A stretch of 64,000 nt of DNA from the NCBI RefSeq assembly GCF_900108365.1, contig NZ_FNWQ01000001.1, forward strand, positions 682,001 to 746,000, given 5' to 3'. Below the pieces are notes generated by a model, which worked only from the letters and a program-made list of their open reading frames with translations, ran no database searches and had not been told where the DNA came from. Below are positions 49,045-58,782 of the stretch, one piece after another. The DNA is from Chryseobacterium culicis. Its GTDB lineage: Bacteria > Bacteroidota > Bacteroidia > Flavobacteriales > Weeksellaceae. Position 1 is the stretch's first letter. Each line of letters begins with the position of its first letter. The translations under genes were made by a program, and so were the position numbers.

Positions 49045-51813
49045 TTACTGTGCTTTTTTGCCGGCAAACTTATTCAGTTTCATGCTGATGGAGAACATGA
49101 TGTATCTTTTCAGAATTAAATCTTCACGGTCTTCGAAATAAGAATCTGTAATGGTTCTTCTCACACTCTGGTTTTGGTTTAATACATCATAGACTTTCAC
49201 TTTTGCCGTAAACTGTTTTTTATAGAAGGAGTATCCAAGGCTGGTATTCCAGAAATAAAAATCCTTTTTAAACCCAGGGGCAATATTGGAATTGGTATTA
49301 TATTCAAAATCGTTACCAAATACGAAATTGCCTTTCAGCAGATAATTGGTGAGTTCAAGTTTTAACGACTGATTAGTTGTATTTACGTTGGTCACACTGT
49401 AATTGGTATAGTTGGAGAAGCTGTATCCAATCCTGTAGGAAGGCCGGATGGTTATCTTATCTTTGATTTCGTACACAAGATTTAGACCCGGATTAAGATT
49501 ATAAGAATTGCTGGTGAAAGACTGCCCGTCAATGAAACCATTATTGTAAGCATAATTCATGTTGAATCTTGGGTTAATGGTCAGTGTATTATTTTTCCAT
49601 TTCAGCGTTTTACTGAATCCCCCGCCGGCATTGATGCTTTTATTTCCGCTTACGTTATCATACGTAACGATCTGTTTCCCGGTATTATCGTAGGTGGAAA
49701 AATTAATAATATCATTATTCCTGTAGGTAAAACCGATATTGATATAGTAACTGATAAATTTTACTTTGTTATAATTGTTGAAATACAGGGAAAGACTGTT
49801 GCTCCATGTATTTTTCAGGTCAGGATTTCCCTGAAAGGTTGCCAGAGGATTAGACTCATCTTTATACGGAGTAAGCTGTTCTGCAGTTGGTATGGTGAAA
49901 TTAGAATAATTATAGATACTTAAAATTTTACCTTCACCCAGCTGATAATAGAGGTTAACATTATATTCCGGCAGCGTAAAATTTTTCTGCAGATTATACT
50001 GCTGGCCGTTATACAGAGAATTGACCTTCATGTCGGAAACATTAAGTTTCGCGGACGCCCAGAAATTCAGTTTGTTTTTATTAATCTGATACGTTAATTC
50101 GGGAGAGATCTGATTGATTCTCTGCTTCATATTATTAGATAAAAGCTGGTTGAATTTGGAGTAATTACCTGTTGCATTATCGAAATCATTTACATTTCTC
50201 AGGTCTGTGGAGGATCTGGTTTCATATTTCACTTCAAAACTCACGCTTGATGAATCGGAAATAGGTTCCGTATATCCGGCATTGAAATTAAATGAATTGT
50301 TCTGATTTTTATTTTTAGCCAGCTGATCCCTGTTGTCAAAAGTGGTACCGCTTTGCTGATAGAAGGTATTCTGGGACTGGTTCAGATTATCTCTTCTGGA
50401 TTCTGATATAGAGCTGTTCATATTGGCTGAAACTGAACGGCCTTTTTTCCTGAATTTTCTTGAAAAATAAAGGTAGGGATTAAATGAATTGCTTTCAGAA
50501 TCATTACTTGAATAAGCATTACTTTCGTTAAGAAGGCTCCCGTTTCTTAAAGTAGATGACTTCAAATTGTTAAAGCTAAAGCTTTTGTTTTTAGTGAATC
50601 TTGGGGAAAGATAGATACTCGTCATAGAATCCAGCTTTATTTTGACTGAAGCGTCGAAATTGTACTGTTTAGATTCATTTTCACCATTGCTTTCAGAATG
50701 GGTCTGAAGCGTGTAATCCGGTAAAAGGGTAGATCTTGAAACTTTGGATCTTGTTTCCGTATTAGAATCGGAGTGCATCACGCTGAAAGAATCCAGATCG
50801 GCATCTTTTCCCAGCTTATCACTGTAATTAAGGCCTATGGTTGTAGATCTCTGAATTCCTTTCGTGCCGCCTCCCTGATTAAAGTACGTTACATTTCCCA
50901 CTGTTGAGACGGTTCCGCCCTGCATCATCCAGGCATTTCTGCCATTTCCCATACTGTCAAAAACCTCATCTCTGGAGAACCCCTGCGAATTAATATTATT
51001 GGACGAGGCCAGAAGGCTTATTTTCGTGTTTCCCTTAAAATAACTGGCCAGCCCGCTTGCTTCATAACGTTTGTCGGATCCATAACCTACGGTAAGTCTT
51101 GTCAGTAATCCTTTATTTTTCTTTTCGTCAATAGTAAAATTGATGGTTGTGTTTTGAGATTTCGGGGCCTTTCCGCTTAATTCTTCCTCCTTTGTTTTAG
51201 TGGTGGTAAACTGAATGTTTTTGATGATATCGGCAGGTAAGTTCTGAAGGGCAATTTTGCCGTCTTTATCAAAAAACGGTTTTCCGTTGATCATAATCTG
51301 ATCTACTTCCTTCCCGTTGACTGTAATTTTTCCGTCATTATTTATTTCTACACCGGGAATCTGCTTCAGAAGTTCCTCTATTTTACTGTCAGGTCTTACT
51401 TTAATGGCTGCCGCATTGAACTCAATGGTGTCTTTTTTAATTTTAACGGGAGACACTGTGATCTTCACTTCATCAATAGCATTCACCAAACCCTGTTTTT
51501 CAAGCTGAATATCCCCCAGAGATAAGGACTGGTCTATTTTTTCAAACTTTTTGGTATAGGAAGATACCTTCTCAGCATCAATCTTAAGAATGGAAGGTTC
51601 TTTAAGCTCATCAATTTTCAGGGAAAATTTTCCCTCTTTATTGGTTGCTGTGTAATTAACGATAGATGAATCTTTTACTTTCAAAAGATAGACGGTCGCA
51701 TTTTCTATCGACTTCTTTTCAGAATCTGATATTTTTCCGTCAATGTGTAATTTTTGGGCGTGCAGTATAATGACTGTGAACATCAAAGTCAATAGCAACA
51801 GAGTTTTCTTCAT
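49045..51813 (-). CDS. Outer-membrane beta-barrel protein, TonB-dependent-receptor-like
   Basis: A 922-residue exported protein. A signal peptide is followed by a carboxypeptidase-regulatory-like beta-sandwich (about 22-110, IDGKISDSEKKSIENATVYL at its start). A plug-like region contains IEELLKQIPGVEINNDG and INGKPFF. The large outer-membrane barrel follows, rich in Asn and Ser loops. No SusD partner is adjacent. The frame extends 13 codons upstream, but ATG 51813 starts the signal peptide. Ligand unknown. Confidence 0.87.
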   Translation of the reverse strand: MKKTLLLLTLMFTVIILHAQKLHIDGKISDSEKKSIENATVYLLKVKDSSIVNYTATNKEGKFSLKIDELKEPSILKIDAEKVSSYTKKFEKIDQSLSLGDIQLEKQGLVNAIDEVKITVSPVKIKKDTIEFNAAAIKVRPDSKIEELLKQIPGVEINNDGKITVNGKEVDQIMINGKPFFDKDGKIALQNLPADIIKNIQFTTTKTKEEELSGKAPKSQNTTINFTIDEKKNKGLLTRLTVGYGSDKRYEASGLASYFKGNTKISLLASSNNINSQGFSRDEVFDSMGNGRNAWMMQGGTVSTVGNVTYFNQGGGTKGIQRSTTIGLNYSDKLGKDADLDSFSVMHSDSNTETRSKVSRSTLLPDYTLQTHSESNGENESKQYNFDASVKIKLDSMTSIYLSPRFTKNKSFSFNNLKSSTLRNGSLLNESNAYSSNDSESNSFNPYLYFSRKFRKKGRSVSANMNSSISESRRDNLNQSQNTFYQQSGTTFDNRDQLAKNKNQNNSFNFNAGYTEPISDSSSVSFEVKYETRSSTDLRNVNDFDNATGNYSKFNQLLSNNMKQRINQISPELTYQINKNKLNFWASAKLNVSDMKVNSLYNGQQYNLQKNFTLPEYNVNLYYQLGEGKILSIYNYSNFTIPTAEQLTPYKDESNPLATFQGNPDLKNTWSNSLSLYFNNYNKVKFISYYINIGFTYRNNDIINFSTYDNTGKQIVTYDNVSGNKSINAGGGFSKTLKWKNNTLTINPRFNMNYAYNNGFIDGQSFTSNSYNLNPGLNLVYEIKDKITIRPSYRIGYSFSNYTNYSVTNVNTTNQSLKLELTNYLLKGNFVFGNDFEYNTNSNIAPGFKKDFYFWNTSLGYSFYKKQFTAKVKVYDVLNQNQSVRRTITDSYFEDREDLILKRYIMFSISMKLNKFAGKKAQ

Positions 51814-51839
51814 TAGTTTTTTTTGAGCGGTAAAAATAT

Positions 51840-51866
51840 AAAAACATCCCAAAATTGGGATGTTTC
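51840..51866 (-). terminator. Terminator of the BON/SH3 operon
   Basis: A 10-bp stem AAACATCCCA / TGGGATGTTT with a T-rich minus-strand tail. Confidence 0.85.
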
Positions 51867-51906
51867 TAGGCGTTTTTTGTGAATTTTTATTACTTTTTAA
51901 TAAAAA

Positions 51907-52326
51907 TTATGCTCTTAAATATCTTGAATAAGCATATCCTTCCTGGCCATCTGCAGTTTTTACTTTCCACCAGTCGTCAGAAGTCTGTTCAATTAAAGTG
52001 ACAGAAGAACCTTTAGACGCTTTACCAACAACAGCAGCTTCAGTAGAAGGCTCCTGTCTGATATTCAGGTTAGAATCTTCAGTAGCAACGGTTAAAGAAG
52101 CTCCTGAAGCAAGACCTGCAACCTGCACATCAATATTGATATCTGAAGCAGAATAAGTAGAATCAATAGCCCCTAAAGCATTCCATACGGCATCTTTAGC
52201 AGCAGTATTGGAAGCACTTCCGGAAACATAAAGAATACCGTCCTGCTCCTGAACCTGAAGATTGGAGATCCCCGCAGACTGAGCTGCTGAAACTACGCTT
52301 GAATATTTATCTTGTAATTCGCTCAT
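51907..52326 (-). CDS. BON-like and bacterial SH3 domain protein
   Basis: A 139-residue protein. An N-terminal BON-like half (about 1-70: LQVQEQDGILYVSGSASNTAAKD is its core) is joined to an SH3b domain (about 78-138: NLNIRQEPSTEAAVVGKASKG, DDWWKVKTADGQEGYAYSRYL). SH3b domains bind peptidoglycan or cell-wall ligands. No signal peptide is visible (start MSELQDKYSS), which is odd for such a domain set. It is 6 bases downstream of the BON lipoprotein gene. Confidence 0.8.
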   Translation of the reverse strand: MSELQDKYSSVVSAAQSAGISNLQVQEQDGILYVSGSASNTAAKDAVWNALGAIDSTYSASDINIDVQVAGLASGASLTVATEDSNLNIRQEPSTEAAVVGKASKGSSVTLIEQTSDDWWKVKTADGQEGYAYSRYLRA

Positions 52327-52332
52327 CTTAAA

Positions 52333-52821
52333 TTATTTTACGATTAGGTTGTTGTTATACTTTCCGATTTTCAAAGCATCTACAGATTCTTTGATTTTTC
52401 TAGCCTGCAGGGCAGAAACATTTCCTGTAAGAGTAAGCTGTCCGTTTACAACCTCCACTTTTACAGAAGGGAAATCTTTCACCGCATCCTGTACTTTCTT
52501 TTGAACAGCAGGATCTACAGCTGAGGCTGTTTCAACAGGAGCAGCAGCAGGAGCAGCAGCTATTGTAGACATATCCATTACGTCTTTTACTCCGCTGATT
52601 GCTTTTAGTTTGGCGATCATCGCGTCTTTAGATTGCTGATCTGCAAAAGTTCCGCTTAAGTGAGCTACACCTTCTTTTACTTCCACAGAAGCATTGGGAT
52701 TAGAAGTTACCACCGTTGTAGCCTGAGTCTGAAGATCGGCATCAGAAACTTTCTTTTTACAAGAAATAGCACCGAAAGATACAGCTACAGCTAATGCAGC
52801 CATTGCAATAGTTTTTTTCAT
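52333..52821 (-). CDS. BON domain lipoprotein
   Basis: A 162-residue lipoprotein (lipobox AISC, Cys21) with two BON domains, about 30-82 and 100-162, separated by an Ala/Pro linker. BON domains bind phospholipid and are found in OsmY-like envelope-stress proteins. It is the first gene of a two-gene unit with the BON/SH3 protein. Confidence 0.85.
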   Translation of the reverse strand: MKKTIAMAALAVAVSFGAISCKKKVSDADLQTQATTVVTSNPNASVEVKEGVAHLSGTFADQQSKDAMIAKLKAISGVKDVMDMSTIAAAPAAAPVETASAVDPAVQKKVQDAVKDFPSVKVEVVNGQLTLTGNVSALQARKIKESVDALKIGKYNNNLIVK

Positions 52822-52853
52822 ATTGTATATTTATTTTAATGTTGTTATACACT

Positions 52854-52882
52854 CAAATGTAATAATAAAATTTGTACCAAAA
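52854..52882 (-). promoter_or_regulatory. Promoter of the BON operon (TTTTG, 16 bp, TACATTTG)
   Basis: On the minus strand, TACATTTG at 52854-52861 with TTTTG at 52878-52882. Both boxes are present with near-consensus spacing. Confidence 0.6.
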
Positions 52883-53025
52883 GAATAAAAATTCAATAAA
52901 TGTTTTTAATTTTTTTTACAATATTTTCTAAATCAACGTTTTAGTTTTCAGTTATTGAAAACTTAGCAGACATAATGTGAAATTTATCAACATTTTTAAA
53001 ATATACTGCCAATTCTAAAACTATT

Positions 53026-53033
53026 ATATTTGC
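53026..53033 (+). promoter_or_regulatory. -7 element of the symporter gene (TATATTTG)
   Basis: Exact TAnnTTTG match 18 bases before the symporter ATG. Confidence 0.55.
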
Positions 53034-53051
53034 GCAAATTGAAACTTATAT

Positions 53052-54302
53052 ATGAAAGGACAGAATAAACTTTTTATAGCAATTATCATTGCCCTGGTTG
53101 TGGGTGTAGGGATTGGAGGTGTTGTGCATGTGAGTTATCCGGAAAGCGCAGAACCTTTTTCCAAAAACATAAAACTGTTAGGAACGGTTTTCATCAGATT
53201 GGTACAAATGATTATTGCGCCTTTGGTTTTCACAACTTTGGTAGTGGGAATTGCCAAGATGAGTGATATTAAAATGATTGGAAGGGTAGGAACAAAAGCA
53301 ATGCTTTGGTTTATTTCTGCTTCTCTGGTTTCTCTTTTTATCGGGTTAATCCTTGTTAACTGGCTGGAGCCGGGGCATGTTACCAAATTGCCGATCCAGG
53401 ATGTTTCGTCTGCTGATGAGCTTCTTAAAAACAGCAAAAGTTTTTCTATGGAGGACTTCGTAAAGCACATGATTCCTAAAAGTTTATTTGAAGCCTTTGC
53501 GACTAATGAGGTTCTGCAGATTGTAGTTTTTGCAGTGATGTTCGGAATTGCTCTGGCTAATCTGGGAGAGGAATATGCAAAACCTGTGGTAAAGCTTTTT
53601 GATATTATTGCCCATGCTATCCTAAAAATGGTAGGATATATTATGTGGTTTGCTCCGCTTGGAGTGTTGGGAGCTATCGCAGCAGTAGTAGCAACCAATG
53701 GTTTTGAAATCTTTAAGGTATACGCTATTTATTTGAGAGATTTCTTCTTTGCAATCGGAGTTCTTTGGCTGGTACTTCTCTTGGTAGGATACTTTATCTT
53801 AGGAAACCGTCTTTTTGATCTGTTAAAAAGAATAAAAGAGCCATTACTAATTGCCTTCTCTACCACCAGTTCAGAGGCTGTATTCCCGAAATTAGTGGAA
53901 GAGCTTGAAAAATTCGGATGTAACAGCAGGGTAGTGTCTTTTATCTTACCGTTAGGATACTCATTCAACCTGGATGGAAGTATGATGTATATGACTTTTG
54001 CTTCAATTTTCATCGCTCAGATCTACGGTATCGAAATGACCATCGGACAGCAGATCACCATGCTTCTGGTACTAATGCTTACTTCAAAAGGAATTGCAGG
54101 GGTTCCGAGAGCTTCTCTTGTAATTATTGTAGCAACCTGTTCCATGTTCGGGATTCCGCCGGAAGGGATCGCCCTGATTTTACCTATAGACCATTTCTGT
54201 GATATGGGAAGAAGTATGACCAACGTACTTGGAAATACTCTGGCCACTACTGCCGTTTCTAAGTGGGAAGGACAGCTGACTGAACCATTAGACAAAATTT
54301 AA
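53052..54302 (+). CDS. Dicarboxylate/amino acid:cation symporter (DAACS family)
   Basis: A 416-residue membrane transporter of the GltP/DctA fold with eight helices and two hairpins. It has the HP1 serine region TTSSEAVFP, GYSFNLDGSMMYM in helix 7, and SKGIAGVPRAS in HP2. The substrate is probably glutamate, aspartate or a C4-dicarboxylate. It is 6 bases upstream of a PhyH-family gene. Confidence 0.9.
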   Translation: MKGQNKLFIAIIIALVVGVGIGGVVHVSYPESAEPFSKNIKLLGTVFIRLVQMIIAPLVFTTLVVGIAKMSDIKMIGRVGTKAMLWFISASLVSLFIGLILVNWLEPGHVTKLPIQDVSSADELLKNSKSFSMEDFVKHMIPKSLFEAFATNEVLQIVVFAVMFGIALANLGEEYAKPVVKLFDIIAHAILKMVGYIMWFAPLGVLGAIAAVVATNGFEIFKVYAIYLRDFFFAIGVLWLVLLLVGYFILGNRLFDLLKRIKEPLLIAFSTTSSEAVFPKLVEELEKFGCNSRVVSFILPLGYSFNLDGSMMYMTFASIFIAQIYGIEMTIGQQITMLLVLMLTSKGIAGVPRASLVIIVATCSMFGIPPEGIALILPIDHFCDMGRSMTNVLGNTLATTAVSKWEGQLTEPLDKI

Positions 54303-54308
54303 ATACTG

Positions 54309-55034
54309 ATGAGTTTAAATAATTTAGAAAATCATAAAAGCCATATTGAAAAATATGGCTTTGCTGTTATCAATAATGTGTTTTCGCATAAAGAGCTTGA
54401 AGAGATCAACCATGTTCTGAGCCATATTGATACCTCAAAAGAGAATTTCAGAAAATCTGATGATCTTTTTGCTATCAGACAGTTTTTAAAAGAAGTTCCG
54501 GAAATCAGAAACCTTGTTTTTAATGAAAACATCAGGAAAATAATTAAGGAGCTCTTCGGTGAAAACTATTTTGCCGTTAAAAGCATTTATTTTGATAAAC
54601 CAGAAACTTCCAATTGGTACGTAGCTTATCATCAGGATCTGACCATTTCTGTAGATAAAAAACTTGAACTTGCGAATTTCGGACCCTGGACCACCAAACA
54701 AAATCAGTTTGCTGTACAGCCTCCGCTGAATATTTTAGAAAATATCTACACCATCAGAATCCATCTGGATGATACGGATGAAGATAACGGAGCACTGAAA
54801 GTCATTCCTCAGTCTCATGCAAAAGGTATTTACAGACCGGAAACCATTGACTGGACTGTAGAAACAGAAGTGATCTGTAATGTGGAAAAAGGTGGCATCA
54901 TGATCATGAAACCACTCACGCTGCATGGTTCCAACCGGACGACCAACGGAAAGAAAAGAAGAGTAATCCATATTGAATTTTCTGATATCGAGCTACCTGA
55001 AGTCCTGCAGTGGTCAGAAAGAATGAATGGATAA
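54309..55034 (+). CDS. Phytanoyl-CoA dioxygenase (PhyH) family protein
   Basis: A 241-residue 2-oxoglutarate/Fe(II) oxygenase-type protein. The iron ligands are His-x-Asp in YHQD and the distal His in LTLHGSNRT, with Arg nearby for 2-oxoglutarate. It lies 6 bases after the symporter, suggesting that transport and oxidation may share a substrate. That link is inference. A very strong terminator follows. Confidence 0.85.
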   Translation: MSLNNLENHKSHIEKYGFAVINNVFSHKELEEINHVLSHIDTSKENFRKSDDLFAIRQFLKEVPEIRNLVFNENIRKIIKELFGENYFAVKSIYFDKPETSNWYVAYHQDLTISVDKKLELANFGPWTTKQNQFAVQPPLNILENIYTIRIHLDDTDEDNGALKVIPQSHAKGIYRPETIDWTVETEVICNVEKGGIMIMKPLTLHGSNRTTNGKKRRVIHIEFSDIELPEVLQWSERMNG

Positions 55035-55073
55035 AAATCGCGCCCTTCGAGTTTTCGAAGGGCGCGATTTTTA
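55032..55073 (+). terminator. Very strong terminator after the PhyH gene
   Basis: A 19-base stem built on ATCGCGCCCTTCGA / TCGAAGGGCGCGAT with a GTTT loop and a T tract. It begins at the PhyH stop codon. Confidence 0.93.
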
Positions 55074-55116
55074 TAGTCGGAAGCTGGATGCAGGAAGAGG
55101 GAATTATATTAGTTTT

Positions 55117-55869
55117 TTAGTCACAAGATATGACTTCACCGTATGGGTCATTTTTGTTGTAAGAGAGGAAAAGCAAAGCTTCTTTTGGATTAGGATCCCA
55201 GAAAGATGTCGTTGCGGAGACGATCATATTTGTTTTCAGTATATTTTCGATTATACTGTCCTTACTTCCAAAAGTTGTAACCGGAGTAATTTCCTGAACT
55301 TTTGACATTTCATTTATTTTTACTTTATAGATAGCAAAAGGCTGCTTAGGTTTAAATCCACTGATTTTTGATAAATCAGATTTATTTCCAGTTTGAGTTT
55401 CATCATAGCAACGTGCGAACTGTATAAAACTAAATTTATGATTATCTAAGTAAGTAAAGACTTTCTCCTGATTTTTCAGCCACAATTTTTCAGCTTTTGT
55501 TGGTTTATTTTCCAGTTTTGATTTTGGAGTGCATGATGAAATGGAAGAGGTGTTATCGTATCTATTTAAAAAGATCAGATACCTTTCATTGGGCAGTACA
55601 TTAACTTCGCAAGCTCCGGAATAAGAATTTCCAATTAGCCCTCTCACATTTATTGTTTTGAATATTGTTCCCTTATACATTTTTTCAATTTCAATATCTG
55701 CTTTATAGGTTCTTTGTTCGATATTTTCGTCATATACTTTCAGTATTTTGATAATGCCTGCAAAGTCAGCACTCTGATAATTCTGTGGTAATGTTTCATA
55801 TACACATTTACAGGCTGAAACTTGTATAATACTGAAAAGTAAAAATAGTAGTAATGATAATTTTTTCAT
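55117..55869 (-). CDS. Secreted TIMP/NTR-like protein
   Basis: A 250-residue exported protein. After the signal peptide the mature start ACKCVYETLPQNYQSADFAG has the Cys-x-Cys opening of netrin-like/TIMP domains. An OB-type pattern follows: EKMYKGTIFKTINVRG, then CEVNVLPNERYLIFL. Further cysteines are spread through the protein. In animals this fold inhibits metalloproteinases; bacterial members are uncharacterised. The start could also be ATG 55881. It is 16 bases downstream of the GH92 gene. Confidence 0.7.
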   Translation of the reverse strand: MKKLSLLLFLLFSIIQVSACKCVYETLPQNYQSADFAGIIKILKVYDENIEQRTYKADIEIEKMYKGTIFKTINVRGLIGNSYSGACEVNVLPNERYLIFLNRYDNTSSISSCTPKSKLENKPTKAEKLWLKNQEKVFTYLDNHKFSFIQFARCYDETQTGNKSDLSKISGFKPKQPFAIYKVKINEMSKVQEITPVTTFGSKDSIIENILKTNMIVSATTSFWDPNPKEALLFLSYNKNDPYGEVISCD

Positions 55870-55885
55870 AAGTGTTTTCATTGTT

Positions 55886-58687
55886 TTATTTTACAGCAAT
55901 CTCATCAATAAAAATATAGGCATCACCGCCTGCTCCCTGATGCCATTCCGGAAGTTTTCCGAAGTAATAGGCTTTTACTTTGATATATCGGGCTTCGGTA
56001 GGAAGAATTTCGCTGGAAAAATCTTTGATCTGTACCTTTTCATCTTTAGGGTCAATGTCATTGTCAATGGTTTTTAAAAGGATAAAATCTTTACCGTTCA
56101 TGGAAGCGTAATATTCCACTTTTTTAGGCATCAGAATCCATGCTCTGCTGTCCTGAAGGTAGGTAGAGGATAATGACTTGATTTGTTGCGGTGATTTGAA
56201 ATCAATAACGGCTTCAAAATTTTGTCCCTGATAACCTTGCCATTCCCCTTTTCTCCAGTTGACATCTCCCTTGATGTCGTCAATAAGAGCCAGTTTTCCG
56301 GTAGCACTGTACTGAGGAGTAACTTTTGAGAGGATGTTAATATCCCAATAATTAGGTCTTCTGTTGAAATTGGCAGTCGTTACAGAGCTTTTCTCACCAT
56401 TTCTTTCAGCGTAAGCCATTACCTGGGTGGTTTTGGTAATCGTGAAAGGAGTTTTATAAAAAGAAAAAGTCTTTCTTTTATTGCTGTCACTGTCATCCAT
56501 TGTCATGTAATACAGCTTATCACTGGGGTTCAATGCAGTAATTTCAACTTTGGTAGAAAAATCAAATATTCTGTCTGCTGAAATTACCGGTGAAGCGGTT
56601 TGTTCTGTATATCTAAAATCTTTAAAAGATTTCACATTTTCAAAACCAAGCTTTTTAAGCTCTGCTCTTCCGGTGTTTTTAGTAATTGTCCTTGTAGTAC
56701 CGTCTTCAAGATGAATTTTAATTTCATCAAAGTAAGGAGTTGTCGTTTGCCATTCGGGTAATCCTGGAGTTACGGAATAAATTCCCATGGAACTTAAAAC
56801 ATACCATGCACTCATCTGGCCGCAGTCTTCATTTCCGATCAGTCCGTCAGGCGTATTTTTATAAAAATTATCAAGGATATATTGTATTTTGGCATCTGTT
56901 TTTTCAGGCTTGTCTACAAAATTGTACAGGTAAGCAATGTGATGGCTTGGCTCATTTCCCTGAGCGTACTGTCCCATCAATCCTGTGATGTCCACCTGCT
57001 CTCTTCCTGTTGTTTTATCCGGAGCGGTAAATATGGCATCTATAAATTGCTCAAATTTCTCTTTTCCGCCGTGCACTGCAATCAATCCCGGAATATCCTG
57101 CTGTACGGAATAAGAGTAATGCCACGAATTTCCTTCCGTATAATTATTATTGACTTCCCTCGGATCAAATGGCTCATACCAGTTTCCATTCTTTCTCGGC
57201 TGCATAAAACCTGTTTTTGGATTGTAAAGATTTTTCCAGTTCTGAGAACGTTTCATGAAATACTGATAATCCTCTTTTTTTCCTAAAATTTTTGCCATCT
57301 GGGCAATACACCAGTCGTCATAAGCATATTCTACGGTTTTGGAGACGCTTTCATGCTCATCATCTATGCTGATGTAATTATTCTGTTTATAAGCATTCAA
57401 TCCGAAAATATCCTGCATTGCCGAACTCCTGGCAGCCTGAAATGCCTTTTCATAATCAAATCCCTGAATTCCTTTAGCCATAGCATCCGCGATGACGGAA
57501 ACAGAGTGGTAACCGATCATACATTCTGTTTCATTGGAAGCCAGTTCCCATACCGGAAGTTTGCCTCCCTGCTCGTATTGCTTAATAAAAGTATTGATGA
57601 AATCTGCAGTTCTCTTTCTGTCGATTAAAGTCATCAGCGGATGTGCACCTCTGAAAGTATCCCAAAGTGAAAATACGGTGTAATAATCAAAGCCATTGGC
57701 ATTATACAGCTTGTTGTCCCTGCCTCTGTATTTTCCATCCACGTCCATATTAATGTTCGGTTGGGTGAAAACATGGTAAAGAGCGGTATAGAAAACTGCC
57801 AATTTGTTTTTATCCTCAGATTTCACTTCAATTTTTGAAAGTTCTTTATCCCATTCATACTGCGCCTGCTTTTTAATTCCTTCAAAATCATTGGATTTTC
57901 CTTCTTCCAGCATATTTTTTCCTGCTCCTTCGTAGCCGGTAGGAGAAACAGAAACTTTAACGCTGATCTTTTCACCCTTTTTCACGTACGTAGAAAAGGC
58001 CAGTGCAAGCTTTGTTCCGGTAAACAGATTGTTTTCCTGTTTTCCATTCACTTCTTTTTTTGAAATTTTCACAGGTTTTGAAAATTCAATCCTCGCATAG
58101 ATATATTGGTTGGTAGCCCACGCTTCACTTCTTCTGAAAACTTCAATAGTTTTATCATCAATGATCTTTACTTCACCTTCCAGCAGTTTGTCTCTGTGGT
58201 TGAGGTCTAAGATAATATTGGCATTTCCTGCGTTGTTGAAGGTGTATTCATGATAACCTACTCTTTTGGTGGCAGTAAGACGAACGTTAATATTATTTTT
58301 ATCCAATCTGACAGCGTAAAACCCCGCCGTTGCTTTTTCATTTTTATGCGAAAACTTTGAAGAATAATCTTTACTGCTCAGGCTTGGATTTCCCATAGTG
58401 GGCATCAGCATAATATCCCCATAATCTGAAACTCCTGTACCATTCAGGTGGGTATGAGAAAAGCCATAAATTACAGAATCCGAGTAATGATATCCGCTGC
58501 ACCCGTCCCAGCTTCCATCAATTCTTGTATCAGGAGAAAGCTGAACCATCCCAAAAGGAACAATTGCTCCCGGAAAAGTGTGGCCATGGCCTCCGGTTCC
58601 GATCAAAGGATTAACATACTGGGAATAATTCTGTGAGTATATAATTTGGGTAATCAATAAAGAAAATGCTATCAGCCTTTTTTTCAT
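55886..58687 (-). CDS. GH92 family alpha-mannosidase
   Basis: A 933-residue secreted glycoside hydrolase. A signal peptide (about 1-18) is followed by the GH92 N-terminal beta domain (YVNPLIGTGGHGHTFPGA, PFGMVQLSPDTR) and the (alpha/alpha)6 barrel with NEDCGQMSAWYVLSSMG carrying catalytic acid and base residues. The C-terminal 220 residues add a chitobiase-like strand domain and an F5/8-type carbohydrate-binding domain (about 800-933). GH92 enzymes trim alpha-mannans, usually from host or fungal glycans. No PUL genes flank it. Confidence 0.92.
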   Translation of the reverse strand: MKKRLIAFSLLITQIIYSQNYSQYVNPLIGTGGHGHTFPGAIVPFGMVQLSPDTRIDGSWDGCSGYHYSDSVIYGFSHTHLNGTGVSDYGDIMLMPTMGNPSLSSKDYSSKFSHKNEKATAGFYAVRLDKNNINVRLTATKRVGYHEYTFNNAGNANIILDLNHRDKLLEGEVKIIDDKTIEVFRRSEAWATNQYIYARIEFSKPVKISKKEVNGKQENNLFTGTKLALAFSTYVKKGEKISVKVSVSPTGYEGAGKNMLEEGKSNDFEGIKKQAQYEWDKELSKIEVKSEDKNKLAVFYTALYHVFTQPNINMDVDGKYRGRDNKLYNANGFDYYTVFSLWDTFRGAHPLMTLIDRKRTADFINTFIKQYEQGGKLPVWELASNETECMIGYHSVSVIADAMAKGIQGFDYEKAFQAARSSAMQDIFGLNAYKQNNYISIDDEHESVSKTVEYAYDDWCIAQMAKILGKKEDYQYFMKRSQNWKNLYNPKTGFMQPRKNGNWYEPFDPREVNNNYTEGNSWHYSYSVQQDIPGLIAVHGGKEKFEQFIDAIFTAPDKTTGREQVDITGLMGQYAQGNEPSHHIAYLYNFVDKPEKTDAKIQYILDNFYKNTPDGLIGNEDCGQMSAWYVLSSMGIYSVTPGLPEWQTTTPYFDEIKIHLEDGTTRTITKNTGRAELKKLGFENVKSFKDFRYTEQTASPVISADRIFDFSTKVEITALNPSDKLYYMTMDDSDSNKRKTFSFYKTPFTITKTTQVMAYAERNGEKSSVTTANFNRRPNYWDINILSKVTPQYSATGKLALIDDIKGDVNWRKGEWQGYQGQNFEAVIDFKSPQQIKSLSSTYLQDSRAWILMPKKVEYYASMNGKDFILLKTIDNDIDPKDEKVQIKDFSSEILPTEARYIKVKAYYFGKLPEWHQGAGGDAYIFIDEIAVK

Positions 58688-58782
58688 GTTCTAATTTTAT
58701 AAAGACGAAGATATTGAAAAACAGTAAAACAGATGTAATAAAAGATCATTGCCGATTGTCTTATTGAAAAACGATATAATTC

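Noticed and set aside
55027..55305. 92-codon plus-strand ORF after the PhyH gene
   Set aside because: It starts in the terminator hairpin and runs antisense through the NTR-like gene.
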